The notes: generated by a model from the sequence alone, not told the origin. A stretch of DNA of 64,000 nucleotides from Tubulanus polymorphus (GCF_964204645.1 NC_134029.1:13134850-13198849), one strand, 5' to 3'. Positions 12,001 to 22,200 are shown, counted from the first letter of the stretch. Program-made: numbers and translations.

Positions 12001-15000
12001 ATCGATTATTTATCCGCCGGTTATCTTTAACCAACTTTTGAGCAACTCGCCCATAGATGTATATAAAAACCTCATATGAAAGAGAACTCAAATATAAAAA
12101 AGCTTTTTACCAAACCAAGCAGCCCTTGGCTGATAACTCTATTCATCTATGTTGACCCATTCAGGCACACTATCTGAAAGTCTTCACTTCACATTTAAAT
12201 GGAAAGTTTAACATTTTACCAAATTTCTCAAACGCTGACGATTTGTTCGATCGATAGCTTTTACACACTCTTTCCACACTATTTCCATAGTAGCTGGTGG
12301 ACATGGGAAGTAAATAGAACGATAATAATTAATTTCATAAGGCAATACCTGGGGCCAGTTGTTCAAAAGTTGGTTAAAGCTAAGGGATCATTCATTTATT
12401 ACGTAACCATAAAATTTGAATTTTTAACCCCCCCTCCCCTCTGTAAGCAAAATCGGCCATTACAGTACACAATTGCACTGACCCCTCCCCCTGCCTCCTC
12501 CCCTAATGCGTACGTAATAAATGAATGACCCCTAACAAGTGGATTGTTGACATAATGACAAATAAAAGTTTATTGTTACTTTATTATTTATCCGCCGGTT
12601 ATCTTTAACCAACTTTTGAGCAACTGGCCCCTAGATGTATATAAAAACCTCATATGAAAGAGAACTAAAATATCAAAAAGCTTTTTACTAAAATATCAAA
12701 AAGCTTTTTACTAAAACAAGCAGCCTTGCCTGATAACTCTATTCATCTATGTTTACCCATTCAGGCACACTATCTGAAAATTTTCGCTTCACATTTAAAT
12801 GGAAAGTTTAACATTTTACCAAATTTCTCAAACGCTGACGATTTGTTCGATCGATAGCTTTTACACACTCTTTCCACACTATCTCCATAGTAGCTGGTGG
12901 ACATGGGAAGTAACTAAAACATTTTTCTTTGATGTATGCTATTTTTCTATCATCTAATTTTGCCTTACGCTGTAAGCCATTTACATTTCTATTGACGATA
13001 TTACTGACATCTGGAAATAAAATTGTTGTCAGTTTAGCAACAAATGCCGTTCTAGAATGTTTACTTTTGTCGAACATAATCTTCAAAATTTCAGGTGAAA
13101 TATATTCATAATTCGAATCTAAACTTTTGATTATTGACGAATGATTGGGCGTATAAGAGATCATCCCGATATTGAAATGATTTTCTTCATTAGGACCAGA
13201 CCTATCGATTGTTGATGATGACTCACTCAGAGATTCTAAGATAACTTCCGAATTATTGCTATCATTTATGTGTAATGGTGCAAATGGTGTGCTCGCGTGA
13301 CAATAGTTTGGGGAAGAAAAATTAATACAACTACCGGGATACTGCGTCGGGATACTACTTGTATGAGTAGTTGAAGTTGATGGCTTTGTGGTTATAGATA
13401 GGAAAGGCGGAATATCTAAGAGGGAGTCACCAAAATCGAAATCTGATCCTAAATCGGACTCTACAGATGGTTCATCTGCTGATTGATTTCTTGGATCTGG
13501 CAACGATATATTTTTAGAATTAGACACAATATCAAGACATTTTTGCCCAATTTCCAGTAATAAATCCATTTTTGAGTTGGTGACCTTAAGTTGATTTATT
13601 ATCTGCACGTCATTGCTCTTGTTTTGGAAATCCTCAACTTTAGTTTTTACTTGTTTTAGCTCCGTTTCTGAGAGATTAACTTTAAGGGGGCTATCTTGCA
13701 GTATCATCTTCTTGATATCTTCTTCTGTAACAGATGAAGTATCAGCACTGCCACTTGCCACAATCGACACCTAAAAATAACACAGACGCAATGATATAAT
13801 ATAGGTCATTAATTACGGGTGCAGGGCCACTGTGTCCACTTGGGAAGTTGATTAAAATGATATGCTAAGAATCCAATGTACATGTATATCCATTGCAAAT
13901 TTAAATAACTATGGTTTCAAGGACGCCGAGTCCATGGAAATGGTTTGAAATGCTAAACAATCAGAAACTTGGTGAATATTTCAATATTCTACGCCCCCTG
14001 GTGATTATGTTAAGAAAGCAATGACCTTACAACTCACCACAATCATATATAGTACCCCTTTCATAACACTTCTGTATCTGTATACCAGGGCTCGGTTTTA
14101 TAGTGGTATCAACTTAAACCAGGGGGTTGATGGTTGTTGATAATCTCGCGAGAATGGCACTAAAATTTAAACAGCAAATAAATTTGAAATAATACAGAAA
14201 TACCTTGCTGCATGCGCAGCAACTTTCCGAAGTTCATGATCAGTTCAAGTTCAATTGATTTTTCATTTTAAAAATTCTGTCACACGAATACAATTAGTAG
14301 AATTACATAGATAAGAAAATCAATAATTTTTGTATTGACATAAAAAGAAAACTATAATATCTGCTACATACTTTGATTGACAGCTCACGAGAGCTCAGAA
14401 AGTTGCTGCGCATGCGCAGTGGTATCCACCGCATCAATACACTCACAGGCAAATACGTTTCATGCCTTGTTATTTTTATATAGTAAAGCGTCACGCCCGC
14501 CAATACTGGTCCTTAATGGCCAATTGTTTATCGGAACTTTATAAGTTAAAAAAAGAATACCTCATCCAGTTAAAAAAAGTTCACGCAGGTTCATTTCAGC
14601 AGCGTACTAACATGACCCACTTTTGAAAAACTGACATTCAATGACATGTAGTGACGCCTGCGCACTCGACTGCTTTCTGGACTTAGAGAATTTCAGAGAA
14701 TTTTCCCAACACATACATCATGCGCATGCGTTAAAAATGGAGACATTGGAAACATTACGGTTTTTGCCCTCAATGCTGCCATGTTTGTCACTTCAACAGT
14801 TTTTTGAGGCGACTAGCCAAATGTTTTTAGTTACTACTGTCATCAAAACATACTTTGGATTATAAATGTATGCCAAAACAACAGTCAACATCCATCGGAT
14901 TAAAGAACAGTAAGTTTGAGGGAGGTTGATTGTGTTTTAAGGGCTGAAATAGATGCTCAAAGCTTCGGTCGTCCAAGTAAAAATTCGCGACAAAAATTAA

Positions 15001-16724
15001 CCTCTATATGACACTTTGCCTGGCCCTAGACGTTGTTTTTGAGGAACAATGGCTAGATACTAGACTAAGAAATACCTTGTGTTCATATTCTTTAGCCAAT
15101 TTATCCGCTAAAAGAACTAAAATTACCCGGTAATTGGTCATTTCCTGAAATTTTCAAAAACAAATCAAATCGTCGGAAGGAAAGCCTCGAGCGAATACCA
15201 GTGCCCTCTACAGGGAATTCCCACGAAGTAACAATAAACGTACGTAGTACGGTTCGAATCCCAAATACTGTATGTATAATGCAGACCTGGCCAATCAAGT
15301 TGCTTGTTGATTAGGCACTACAATCGCCCGCACTCATCGCCCGTCCAACAAAAACCCTACACATGCTATCACATCAAACAAGCCCACCTGAACCGTGACG
15401 AGTAGGTCTACGATTGTACCCATGACTTACTTTTTTCGAGAATCGCTTCCCTGTGTTTCCCTTTAAATCCTGAGAATTTAACCGCGAACAAACCATCGGA
15501 GTCATCTTTGGGGGTGGCGAGTGCCGAATACCATACCCCAGTTACCGGATCCCAGGCCTGTACAATATTCTCCATTCTTTTTTTCTGCGTGCGCGTCCTC
15601 GCCCTACTGCGTAACTCTAACAAGTGTGCGCGGTAAGCGGCCAATGCAACAGGAGCGTTAAGGCAAAAAATGTTACTAATTGTTTCTCCTACTCGGCCGG
15701 GTACGTGTACATCTATTAAGTATGAACTGTAATCAAATTTGCAGTCAGTTAATTTCTATATTTCAGGTCTGTTTTTGTTGTTCCGACGACAGGCCTACGT
15801 ATAGGGAAGCTATGTAAGGAATGGGGTAGTTCCTACGTGGGCGACCGGAAGCCCGAAATGAGAAACAAGGAATTAATTATCTTTCGCCTTAACAACGTCG
15901 TGTACTCTGATTGGCTCGCCAGAACGAAACGCGCAAAATTGCGAACGCGTCTTTTTGTTGAACGCGTTTAAGTCGCGATTTTTGCAGCGAGAGACGCGCT
16001 TAAGGCGCGTCTCTTTTGTTAGCTTTGTGGACGCACCAAAATACTTAGTCGCGATTTAGTCGCAGCCACAAGGGAGGTTTTATCTAGGCTGTACCGCATT
16101 AAAGCCTAATAGACTTTTATAAACAAAATAAAATACATCTAAAATATCAACAGCATCTAAACGAGAGACGGTTCAATTCAATGTTATCTTTATTGCACCA
16201 CAATAAATCGATAGTTCGGCAGTGGTGATGAATCCGCGGGAGGCCTTTACCCCCCCCCCCCCATCCCCTTCCGCGAGTTATTCTAATTGAAGTAACTATC
16301 AACATTTTGAGATGCTCCCTAACTGAATATAATCAAGCAATCTCATCTCATTATTGGCCATTGCCTCAAATTGTTGAGCAAGAAATAATTTCAATATTAT
16401 GACATACCAACTTCTCGTGGAACTGGATTTTTGCACTTGTCTATCAGTAAGACTCTGTCGCCAAGATTGTGGACTCCTAATTCCACAAGCTGTTCATGAG
16501 AAAGATGCTTTACGATATCAATATTTACCTACAACAAAATGGTTAAAAATAAAACAATACTTTTATCTAGCGGTAATATTATCATTTGAATTGGTAATTC
16601 CCATGATCCAGGAACCCATACACTCTCTGATATTCGGACTACTACTACTACTACTACTTACATTTTCTTCTTGAAATCTTTCGATTAGATGGTGTAGATT
16701 AAGTTCTGAGAGTACGACATTCAT
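1651..16724 (-). CDS. SAM + helix-turn-helix-like protein of the DDE-integrase-like transposase family, catalytic core missing; 5 exons
   Basis: Exons on the minus strand are 16662..16724, 16408..16528, 2375..2551, 1975..2195 and 1651..1836. All have GT-AG borders, and the phases fit from start to stop (768 nt, 255 residues). Exons 1-2 encode a SAM-like domain (MNVVLSELNLHHLIERF, then SHEQLVELGVHNLGDR). Exon 3 starts with GRPKREIP and is helix-turn-helix-like. Exon 4 has VQRDRIRESLRRVDP and stops at GPNFIWH, just where family members normally continue into the WHIDG-type rve/DDE catalytic domain. Exon 5 resembles the acidic C-terminal tail. The whole catalytic part is absent, because intron 4 is only 138 bp. 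Intron 3 is 13.9 kb and holds the nested elements described below. It is either a decayed transposase or a core-less, possibly domesticated DNA-binding protein. The family assignment rests on remembered motifs. Confidence 0.6.
2614..2660 (+). repeat. Dispersed 44-bp terminal motif, copy 1
   Basis: Begins GGGAGCATCTCAAAAT and continues to AATTAGAATAACT. It recurs inverted at 4541-4573 and at 16284-16319, followed or preceded each time by a C-rich tract. Copies 1 and 3 lie just outside the 2821/16096 inverted repeats. Probably the end of a MITE, perhaps PIF/Harbinger-like; the family is inference. Confidence 0.6.
3471..3797. mobile_element. 327-bp hAT-like MITE with 6-bp target duplication
   Basis: The 14-bp terminal inverted repeat CATGGTTCCCACAG lies at 3471-3484 and inverted at 3784-3797. 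A perfect 6-bp duplication TTAATA flanks it (3465-3470 and 3798-3803). The inside is full of the words TTCCCAA and GGGAAA and contains no gene. The duplication length matches that of the autonomous hAT element at 5799-10288, so the same type of transposase may have moved both. Confidence 0.72.
4031..4216 (-). pseudogene. Possible first exon of a PIF/Harbinger transposase, remnant
   Basis: An open frame of about 60 residues contains KYLVRSWISSRHSRGHYG, similar in layout to the K/R-Y-W-V-R-P-W...R...G-x-Y start of Harbinger nucleases, and ends at a good donor (TTTG followed by GTAAGA). No catalytic DDE exon follows, so this is at most a leftover in a non-autonomous element. The surrounding GCGATTTTTCG and CGATCGATCG words may be subterminal repeats of that element. 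Family identity is weak. Confidence 0.33.
4541..4573 (-). repeat. Dispersed 44-bp terminal motif, copy 2 (inverted)
   Basis: This is the inverted partner of the motif at 2614-2660, about 33 of 35 bases alike. Just upstream at about 4465-4490 a tRNA B-box-like GGGTTCGAATCC occurs, so a tRNA-derived short repeat may overlap. Confidence 0.5.
4574..5798. other. Unassigned sequence left of the hAT element
   Basis: No recognised gene. The only notable open frame is on the minus strand at 5021-5257 (78 residues, ending before a CAG), which I do not recognise and which lacks a clear start. Nothing else is supported. Confidence 0.4.
6060..6095. repeat. (TG)n microsatellite
   Basis: A dinucleotide run of about 18 TG units in the 5' part of the hAT element, upstream of its transposase. 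Confidence 0.95.
6635..9499 (+). CDS. hAT transposase, five exons, intact
   Basis: Exons 6635..7567, 7813..8184, 8312..8472, 8687..8870 and 8984..9499 join with GT-AG borders and matching phases into 2166 nt, 721 residues, with no internal stop. The order is an acidic N-terminus with a basic PPPKKTKE patch; a BED-like zinc finger (C73, C76, H94, H100); the RNase H-like core with first Asp in LGVDGST (about 199), second Asp in VCDNTNSN (about 265) and the C-x2-H of AGCVNHLLHL (293/296); a conserved RWLS; and a C-terminal dimerisation region with SNAGCERIFSF, which carries the catalytic Glu (about 660). It cuts and pastes the surrounding element through its terminal repeats. The start is the first ATG of the long open exon. 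Length and motifs are normal for the family. Confidence 0.88.
10440..10794. repeat. BEN-array unit 1 (truncated)
   Basis: First of four head-to-tail units starting at about 10440, 10795, 12000 and 12576. It carries only the last ~120 bp of the BEN coding exon (from about 10570) and then diverges after GGGAAGTA. It ends in the left half of the GGGGCCAGTTG inverted-repeat element. Confidence 0.75.
10732..10850. mobile_element. 119-bp foldback MITE (GGGGCCAGTTG termini)
   Basis: The inverted repeats are GGGGCCAGTTGTTCAAAAGT and its near-complement ending GCAACTGGCCCC. Right halves of the same element recur at about 10448, 12006 and 12587 as unit borders of the BEN array. A second complete copy lies at 12351-12631. 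Confidence 0.7.
11028..11997 (-). pseudogene. BEN-domain exon, broken duplicate
   Basis: A nearly identical copy (about 1% different by eye) of the exon at 12808-13770. It is interrupted by a nonsense change at about 11860 (AAG-type codon to TAA on the minus strand, in the ACTTAAG word). A 20-bp tandem duplication of the AGATATCTTCTTCTGTAAC word lies at about 11935-11975, and the acceptor-side end is lost. The BEN domain itself (C-terminal part, 11028 to about 11290) is unbroken. This is a recent pseudogene made by tandem duplication. Confidence 0.8.
12000..12575. repeat. BEN-array unit 3 (truncated, with MITE insertion)
   Basis: Same layout as unit 1: the terminal BEN-exon piece (about 12190-12312), then the GGGGCCAGTTG element, here split by a 150-bp insertion. 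Confidence 0.7.
12383..12532. mobile_element. 150-bp MITE inserted in unit 3, TA target
   Basis: Inverted repeats AGGGATCATTCATTTATTAC and its partner ending TAATAAATGAATGACCCC, flanked by TA (12381-12382 and 12533-12534). The sister unit at 10756-10770 shows the uninterrupted site (GCTACCAAG), which proves this is an insertion. No coding capacity. Confidence 0.88.
12808..13770 (-). CDS. BEN-domain protein, 3'-terminal exon
   Basis: A 320-codon open exon. It starts directly after a splice acceptor (TATTTTTAG then GTGTCG), so the first codon is internal and the 5' exon(s) lie upstream on the minus strand. The C-terminal about 95 residues match the BEN fold, a DNA/chromatin-binding helical domain: ILFPDVSNIVNRNVNGLQ, then KLDDRKIAYIKEKCF, YFPCPP and WKECVKAIDRTNRQRLRNL. 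The N-terminal part is low-complexity and Ser/Thr/Asn-rich with an acidic DLGSDFDFGDS stretch and a possible short coiled segment (about residues 35-85). It is the intact member of a four-unit array. It may be cargo of the 13.3-kb inverted-repeat element. The role is inferred from the domain only. Confidence 0.75.
   Translation of the reverse strand: MSIVASGSADTSSVTEEDIKKMILQDSPLKVNLSETELKQVKTKVEDFQNKSNDVQIINQLKVTNSKMDLLLEIGQKCLDIVSNSKNISLPDPRNQSADEPSVESDLGSDFDFGDSLLDIPPFLSITTKPSTSTTHTSSIPTQYPGSCINFSSPNYCHASTPFAPLHINDSNNSEVILESLSESSSTIDRSGPNEENHFNIGMISYTPNHSSIIKSLDSNYEYISPEILKIMFDKSKHSRTAFVAKLTTILFPDVSNIVNRNVNGLQRKAKLDDRKIAYIKEKCFSYFPCPPATMEIVWKECVKAIDRTNRQRLRNLVKC
13771..15430. other. Unassigned, probably intronic, with foldback and palindromes
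   Basis: Between the BEN exon and the upstream exon at 15431-15575. No recognised coding region. A foldback repeat lies at 14210-14415, and a CTCF-like core motif (reverse complement of CACCAGGGGGCG) lies at 13992-14003. Confidence 0.4.
14210..14415. repeat. Foldback element with 18-bp arms
   Basis: GCATGCGCAGCAACTTTC at 14210-14227 is exactly inverted at 14398-14415 around an AT-rich 170-bp loop. Likely a MITE or its remnant; no clear target duplication. Confidence 0.65.
15431..15575 (-). CDS. Short Tudor-like first exon (candidate upstream exon of the BEN gene)
   Basis: An ATG at 15575 opens 48 codons that end at a strong donor (GTAAGT at 15425-15430). The peptide has a beta-barrel-like spacing of aromatics (AWDPVTGVWYSALA, then GLFAVKFSGFKGKHREAI), in the style of Tudor/agenet chromatin readers. 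It lies about 500 bp inside the right inverted repeat of the 13.3-kb element, where a promoter would be. Its phase (1) does not fit directly to the BEN exon (phase 0), so another exon would be needed. The frame stays open upstream of the ATG. Linkage and fold are inference. Confidence 0.38.
16246..16319 (-). repeat. Poly-C tract and dispersed 44-bp motif, copy 3
   Basis: A run of about 14 C is followed by the inverse of the GGGAGCATCTCAAAAT motif seen at 2614 (16284-16319). Confidence 0.6.
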
Positions 16725-17368
16725 TGTATTGGAATTTGCGCGGAATTTGCCATTTGAGCTCAGACCACTATTCCAAAATCTTCTATATCCTATGGTAAAA
16801 ACAAGAAATTCAAACGTTTAGTTCACATATAAGCGCGTAAATTCAGGGGAAATCCTGCGTATGCCTCATAGGCCAGCATCTTAGCTACGCATTGAAGTGG
16901 TTTTCGCCCCATGTACCCAACCTAACTTTTGAAATAATCAAACCTTTAGAAAGGAGGGGTATCCCAGTACAGGTATGCCAGTACATCTGGACCGAATATA
17001 GAAGGGAATGCCCCACCGGGTTTGGTACCCTTACTCCAAGCAAAAAAAGTCCAGGGAATCCCTTATTTCATCATCAATCTGTCTCTCAGGACCAATGGAT
17101 TTCATACATATAACCGAAATTCGTTACCTATCCCATTTGCAGAATTATGGCAACATTTATGGAGGACCTCTTTTTCATTTTAGGTACCTAATTGTGGTCT
17201 GATGCCATTTGCTCAACAAGCAATGGGGAATGGACCATGGGGAATCCCTGAGTGTTGCGTCGAAAAGAGCGATATGATTCAATTAAATTCTAACTTTATT
17301 GAATATATAATACCGTGGCGCCACCATACGGTGAACTATGGAACCTTCACGTAAATAAGCTACGTCGT
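16725..17368. other. Upstream flank of the SAM gene, no gene seen
   Basis: Contains the presumed promoter side of the minus-strand SAM gene and no recognisable coding exon. I see no clear TATA box. Confidence 0.4.
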
Positions 17369-17385
17369 TACCCTTATGAAAATGG

Positions 17386-17605
17386 TACACGTGTATTTAG
17401 CTAAATACACGTGTAATACACGTGTAATATGAAATTACACGTGTACTTTTGACGTGTATTCTGAAGTACATGTGTAAAACACGTGTATTTCTAAAATACA
17501 CGTGTAGTTTGGACATGTATTTTGAATTACACGTGTACTGAAGAGGTGTATTTTGAAATACACGTGTAACTTAGGACGTGTATTTTAAAAACACGTGTAA
17601 ATTCA
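17386..17605. repeat. Left cluster of TACACGTGTA palindromes
   Basis: About nine copies of ACACGTGTA or near matches at irregular spacing of 15-40 bp. Each core is CACGTG, the canonical E-box bound by bHLH factors. The spacing is too irregular and the spacers too short and AT-rich for a CRISPR. Confidence 0.85.
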
Positions 17606-19164
17606 TGTGTGGCTTCTGTGTATGTGCAATCTGGATGCATGTACCTTGGCTAAAAAATTATACATGTACCTTGTTTCTCATAATTGGTCACTTTTGTAAA
17701 CTGCAATAAAATTTGTAATTACATCATTTAGCTTCACATGATTTCATAAAAAGTAAGATTTTGCATGTAATGTTCGGAGAATTGAAGGAATCTCCTGTCT
17801 TTTTAATTGTTTGATCCTCATTTAGTAGTTTTTTCCAGGATGCCATGTCAAAAAATCATGTTGTTTGTCCTGTATTGACTAGATTGGATCCTGTATGAAT
17901 GAAGCACATGTCTTTGTTGCCCTCTGAATAAATGCAAAAACTGTTTCACAAAAATCATGATCTGAACAAAAATTTTTGGATATTTCATTTATTATCAAGA
18001 TAACTAGAGGCTTAGGGGACTGCCCAAGCCCCGAATTACAATGTTATTTATGAAAAATGTTGAATATATTGCTGTCACCAGCTCCAAGTGTTCTGCTTTC
18101 CTTGTAGGCCCATACACAAAAAATGTCCTTTTTCCTCTAATGTTGCCTTATCGTACTGTATATCACATAATGAACATTTGTATCATACCTGCAGTTTTTT
18201 TAATAATGTCTTACATACAGCGCAGTAATATTTGTTCACCTCCGCACATAGAGAAAATCTTTTCAAAATAGGCATTTAGAACTGCGTAGAACCGCTTCTC
18301 AGTAACAGTAAATTAAATCGATCCAACAATCCAGTCAAAACAGTTGATGTGGATCCAGCTTTGAGGGAGAACATCATAATAGTAGTAACAGCCCCACGAA
18401 GGGTCACCTCAGCATTTGTGTGGAGAGGATCATCTATTTCCATCAATGAGCTGTGGCTGCAAAACAGATTAAACATTTTGGTGATTGGTCAAGTTCATAT
18501 CGGATGAGTAGATTGGCAATTATGATTGCATTCACTTTAGTCATAAGGCACTGTATTACTAACTTATGTCGTCACAACCATTGTCTGCATTATTGGTGGA
18601 TTGTGGCCATTTTCAATTCTTAAATCTTCCAGATTCTCAAAATCGACTTCTTGAAAAATCAAAATGTCCATCATTTAGCAACATATTACAAACTACAAAA
18701 CAAGAAGTAATTTGAGAATAAATTATTCCCAAGCATATAGAACTTAAGGCTACAGTAGGCCTATACGTAGGTTGGTTTCCAGCTAGCGATTTCGTAGCCT
18801 ATTGTTGCGATGAACATGCATAACGTACCAGATCGGACCTGGATTTTTTGTCTGTAAGGGCTTATATACGAAATACCTAGCATTGTCTATCATACATTAT
18901 CCATTATATATGTATACACCATATTTTGTATGTTATACACATAAAAAGTATGTGGTACAATGCGATCGTCCAATATACAGACACTGAGACAGACACTGGA
19001 CAGAGGCCATCCCCTCAATTAACACTGAGCCCGCTTGTGAAAACTAACAACATTAACATTAAACTAAACAATTGGCCTATGCAATAGCATAATTCTCCAT
19101 GTCTCTTGTTTGTCCTGTCAACTTTATTGAACTGTCAAACCAATAATTTACTTGTTTAACATTA
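17606..19164. other. Left body of the outer element, mostly unassigned
   Basis: A possible minus-strand exon at 18276-18456 follows an acceptor (TTTTGCAG) and encodes an Asp-rich start, then TLRGAVTTIMMFSLKAGS and a Leu-rich helix. This layout recalls N-terminal regions of some animal DDE-type transposase genes, but I cannot name it. A second exon-like piece (18570-18655) precedes it. No full gene. Confidence 0.3.
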
Positions 19165-19298
19165 TTATTGATAGGAAGTGGATATTTTGCCAATGCGGCA
19201 TTATTTTAGTAAACGCTATTTTGCCAATGGCTCGTTCTGATTGGCTGAAATATATTGTGACGTCATACGGGATTTTCCGACACTAATTCCAACTAAAA

Positions 19299-22200
19299 AT
19301 GGCGCGTTCTTCAACTTCGTCGGGGATTTTCAAAGTTGGAGACAAATTTTCGTCTTTTGACGATGTTTTGGCTGCTATAAAGTTGTTCGAAGATGAGCAA
19401 CTTATGTCGTATTGGCGACGTCACACTCGTTTACTGGATGGCGCACCAAAGAGTACACCAAAGACAAATGAGAACGCTATAAAATACTATCAAGTATATT
19501 ATCACTGTTTGAAAGGGGGAAAGAAACACAAGACATGCAGCAAGGGCTTGAGACCAAACCAGAAGTATGTATATATCACTAAGGTCTATCACTAAATTGA
19601 TTTTGTGGTTACTACTTAGAATCTCATGTACAGTGGGATCGGACTTAGAACCAGGATTGGACTTTGAGTAGGCCTACTGAAAATTCTTCATTATTCCTTC
19701 TCTCATTATTTTCCATTTTTACGTTCTAATTATATCCACATAATAAACACATAATGCTAAAAAAAGTTGGCAAAATCAATATCTAAGATGTAGATTGCCA
19801 TTAGAAGTTTAGATGGCAATATTTATGTCTTGATATTTAGGGATTATTATTGGAATGCGACTGTCTTGTTGTGCAAAGATATTTTGACAGCTGAGCAACC
19901 ACTAGCGCCATCTATCGAACATAAATTGAAGCTTTTGTCAGCTTATAGAGCCACCAATATATAAGGACCAATATATAATGATATATAATAGAACATTAAG
20001 CTTTTCGGCGTTGGTGACTTAATATAATGAAGGAATAATGGATATGAATAATGAAAAAAAACCTCATCAACTTTTGACATTTGAGGTGACAGTAAACTGA
20101 TACCTTAATTCTATAGGCTTTATAGCTGCAGTAAGACCATCACAACATTAATATGTTCGCAACATTATTTCTAGGTATCGTTCTTTCTAAAACAGCTTTA
20201 AACTCTCGTTCTCTGTTTTTTATGGGCCTTTTTAATCATGTTTTCCTTTCCCTGTATTTACAGGACATTCCGTCAAGATTGTGAATCATGTGTTCACTTC
20301 CGCGCTTCAAAGGATGGACAACATCTTGTGGTGACATATCTGAATACTACACATAACCATGAATGCACAGAGGGGGCATATGCTTTTATCCCTAAGTGTC
20401 GGAAATTAGATGAAAAAGAGACAATCGAAGTTAACAATATTCTAAAGACCAGACCGAACAAAAAAATCTTACAAGATCACATCAGGAGCATTTCTGGCAA
20501 GAAGTTAACTTTGCGTGATATTCAAAACCTACAGAAAAGATTAAAGGGGACGCCAGGTGACTTAGAAGAGATTTTAAACAGTCTCATTTCTGAAAGAGGT
20601 AATTATGATTCATTTCAGATTCATTTCAGTGATTTATATAGCGGCTTTTGTAGCGGCTACCTATCATAATTTTTTCCATTCTATCGGACTGTAAACACCA
20701 TTTTTTCACTTTGAATCTGGCTCATCTTTTTTGGAAAGGATTTTAGTTAGTTATACTGTGAAATCTCCTCTTTCGTTGGCTCCGTCAAGAAAGGGGGATC
20801 GGAATAATCGTTGCCACAGAACCTCTAAAATAACCTAAGATCACGCCGAGATTTACCTAACGTCTTGCTTGCTTTATTCAACACGCCAAAGAGAACACAA
20901 GAATCACTACACAATATGGTGTCACTAAAACGCAGATTTGGACTCGGTAAAAGCCGGATACCGGACTTTACCGGTCCATCACAATACTACGGACCCTATG
21001 AACCAAAGGCCTATAGGCCTACAATATACAGATAGGCGATATTGATAACTAACTTGCCAACTTTTATTTCCAGACGCTACGGTAGAAGTCGTCAGTGATG
21101 ATACCGATATGCTTCGCGCGATATATTATCAGGATAATATCATGAAAAAGAAATTCAACAAGTATCCAGAACTATTGATAGCAGATGCTACTTACAAGCT
21201 TAATAATCTACGAATGCCAGTTTTTCTACAAATAGTGGTTGACGGAAATGGAGAAAGTGAGATAGTGTCAGTTTTTTTGATCGTCAGCGAAGATCAGGGA
21301 ACGTTAGAGATGTTGCTTGAGATATTTAAGAAACATAACCCTGCCTGGACAAGAACAAAAACTGTTCTTACCGATAAGGACATGACAGAGCGTGCCGTGT
21401 TTAAAAATCTGATGCCTGATGTTAAGTTACAGCTGTGTTTGTTTCATGTCCTCAAATCAATGCGAAGAGAAATACATTGTGAGAAAATGGGCATCCGCAT
21501 CGGAGAGAAAAATGCTTGTCTAGAAATAATTCAAAAAATTGCGTATTCAAAAAATGAAGAAGAATATACGAGCAACGTAGACAAACTCAATAATACTCGA
21601 ATACAGCCCGTTATCGACTATTACAGACATTCTTGGCATGATATCAGATCTGAATGGGTGTTAGGTCTGAAGCAATCCTGTCATTATGGCAATAATACAT
21701 CTAACAGAATTGAAAGCATAAACCAAAAACTGAAGCAGGTTGTGGCGCGATTTTCGAATTTAGAGAATTTCTTTCATGATCTCAAGCTTGTAATTGCTTG
21801 TCTGAGACAGGAACGCGACAGTCGTATTGCAAATGTAATCACCAAGCGTTTGGTTCATTCACATCCCGCCGGTTCACCAGCAGCCATGTACATGGACCTT
21901 CTGACACCTGTTGCGTATCAGCTTGTGATTGATCAAATCAGCTTGGCATCAAAAGTCAGATTCCAAGATGTTGCAGATAATCCCGAATTTGTCGAAATGC
22001 GCACATCACATGGAGTTGCAATGGTATCCTGTGAAACATGTACATGCAAGTATGTGGAATTCAATTCATTACCATGTCGACATATTTTCGCACTTCGCCG
22101 GAAGAGAAATCATCATCTATATACCGATACCAGTGTTGCCGAGCGTTGGAAGATAAGATGTTATATAGATCACAGTCTACAGCAGTATAATTGTACGACG

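Larger units (their letters stand above)
2821..16096. mobile_element. 13.3-kb segment bounded by 25-bp inverted repeats (composite, nested)
   Basis: The left end 2821-2845 starts CGGTACAGCCTAGATAAAAC and matches the reverse complement of 16072-16096 at 24 of 25 bases. Inside both ends the sequence is rich in GCGCGTTTAA and TCGCGATTTA words, typical of subterminal transposase sites. The two subterminal regions are not copies of each other, so they look like left and right ends of one element rather than two same-facing ends. I found no target duplication. Contents are MITEs, a PIF-like exon, a complete hAT element, the BEN array and a short aromatic-rich exon. The segment lies within intron 3 of the SAM gene. 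Which internal genes belong to the element itself is unknown; the BEN gene is a candidate. Confidence 0.5.

Noticed and set aside
12929-13111. Plus-strand frames opposite the BEN exons (also 11149-11331)
   Set aside because: They are antisense shadows of the conserved BEN coding exon and have no domain.
15101-15298. 65-codon minus frame upstream of the Tudor-like exon
   Set aside because: No start context, domain or splice sites that would link it to neighbours.
17386-17605. CRISPR-like repeated palindromes
   Set aside because: Repeats are 10 bp, the spacing is irregular and there are no unique equal-length spacers; the surrounding genes are eukaryotic.
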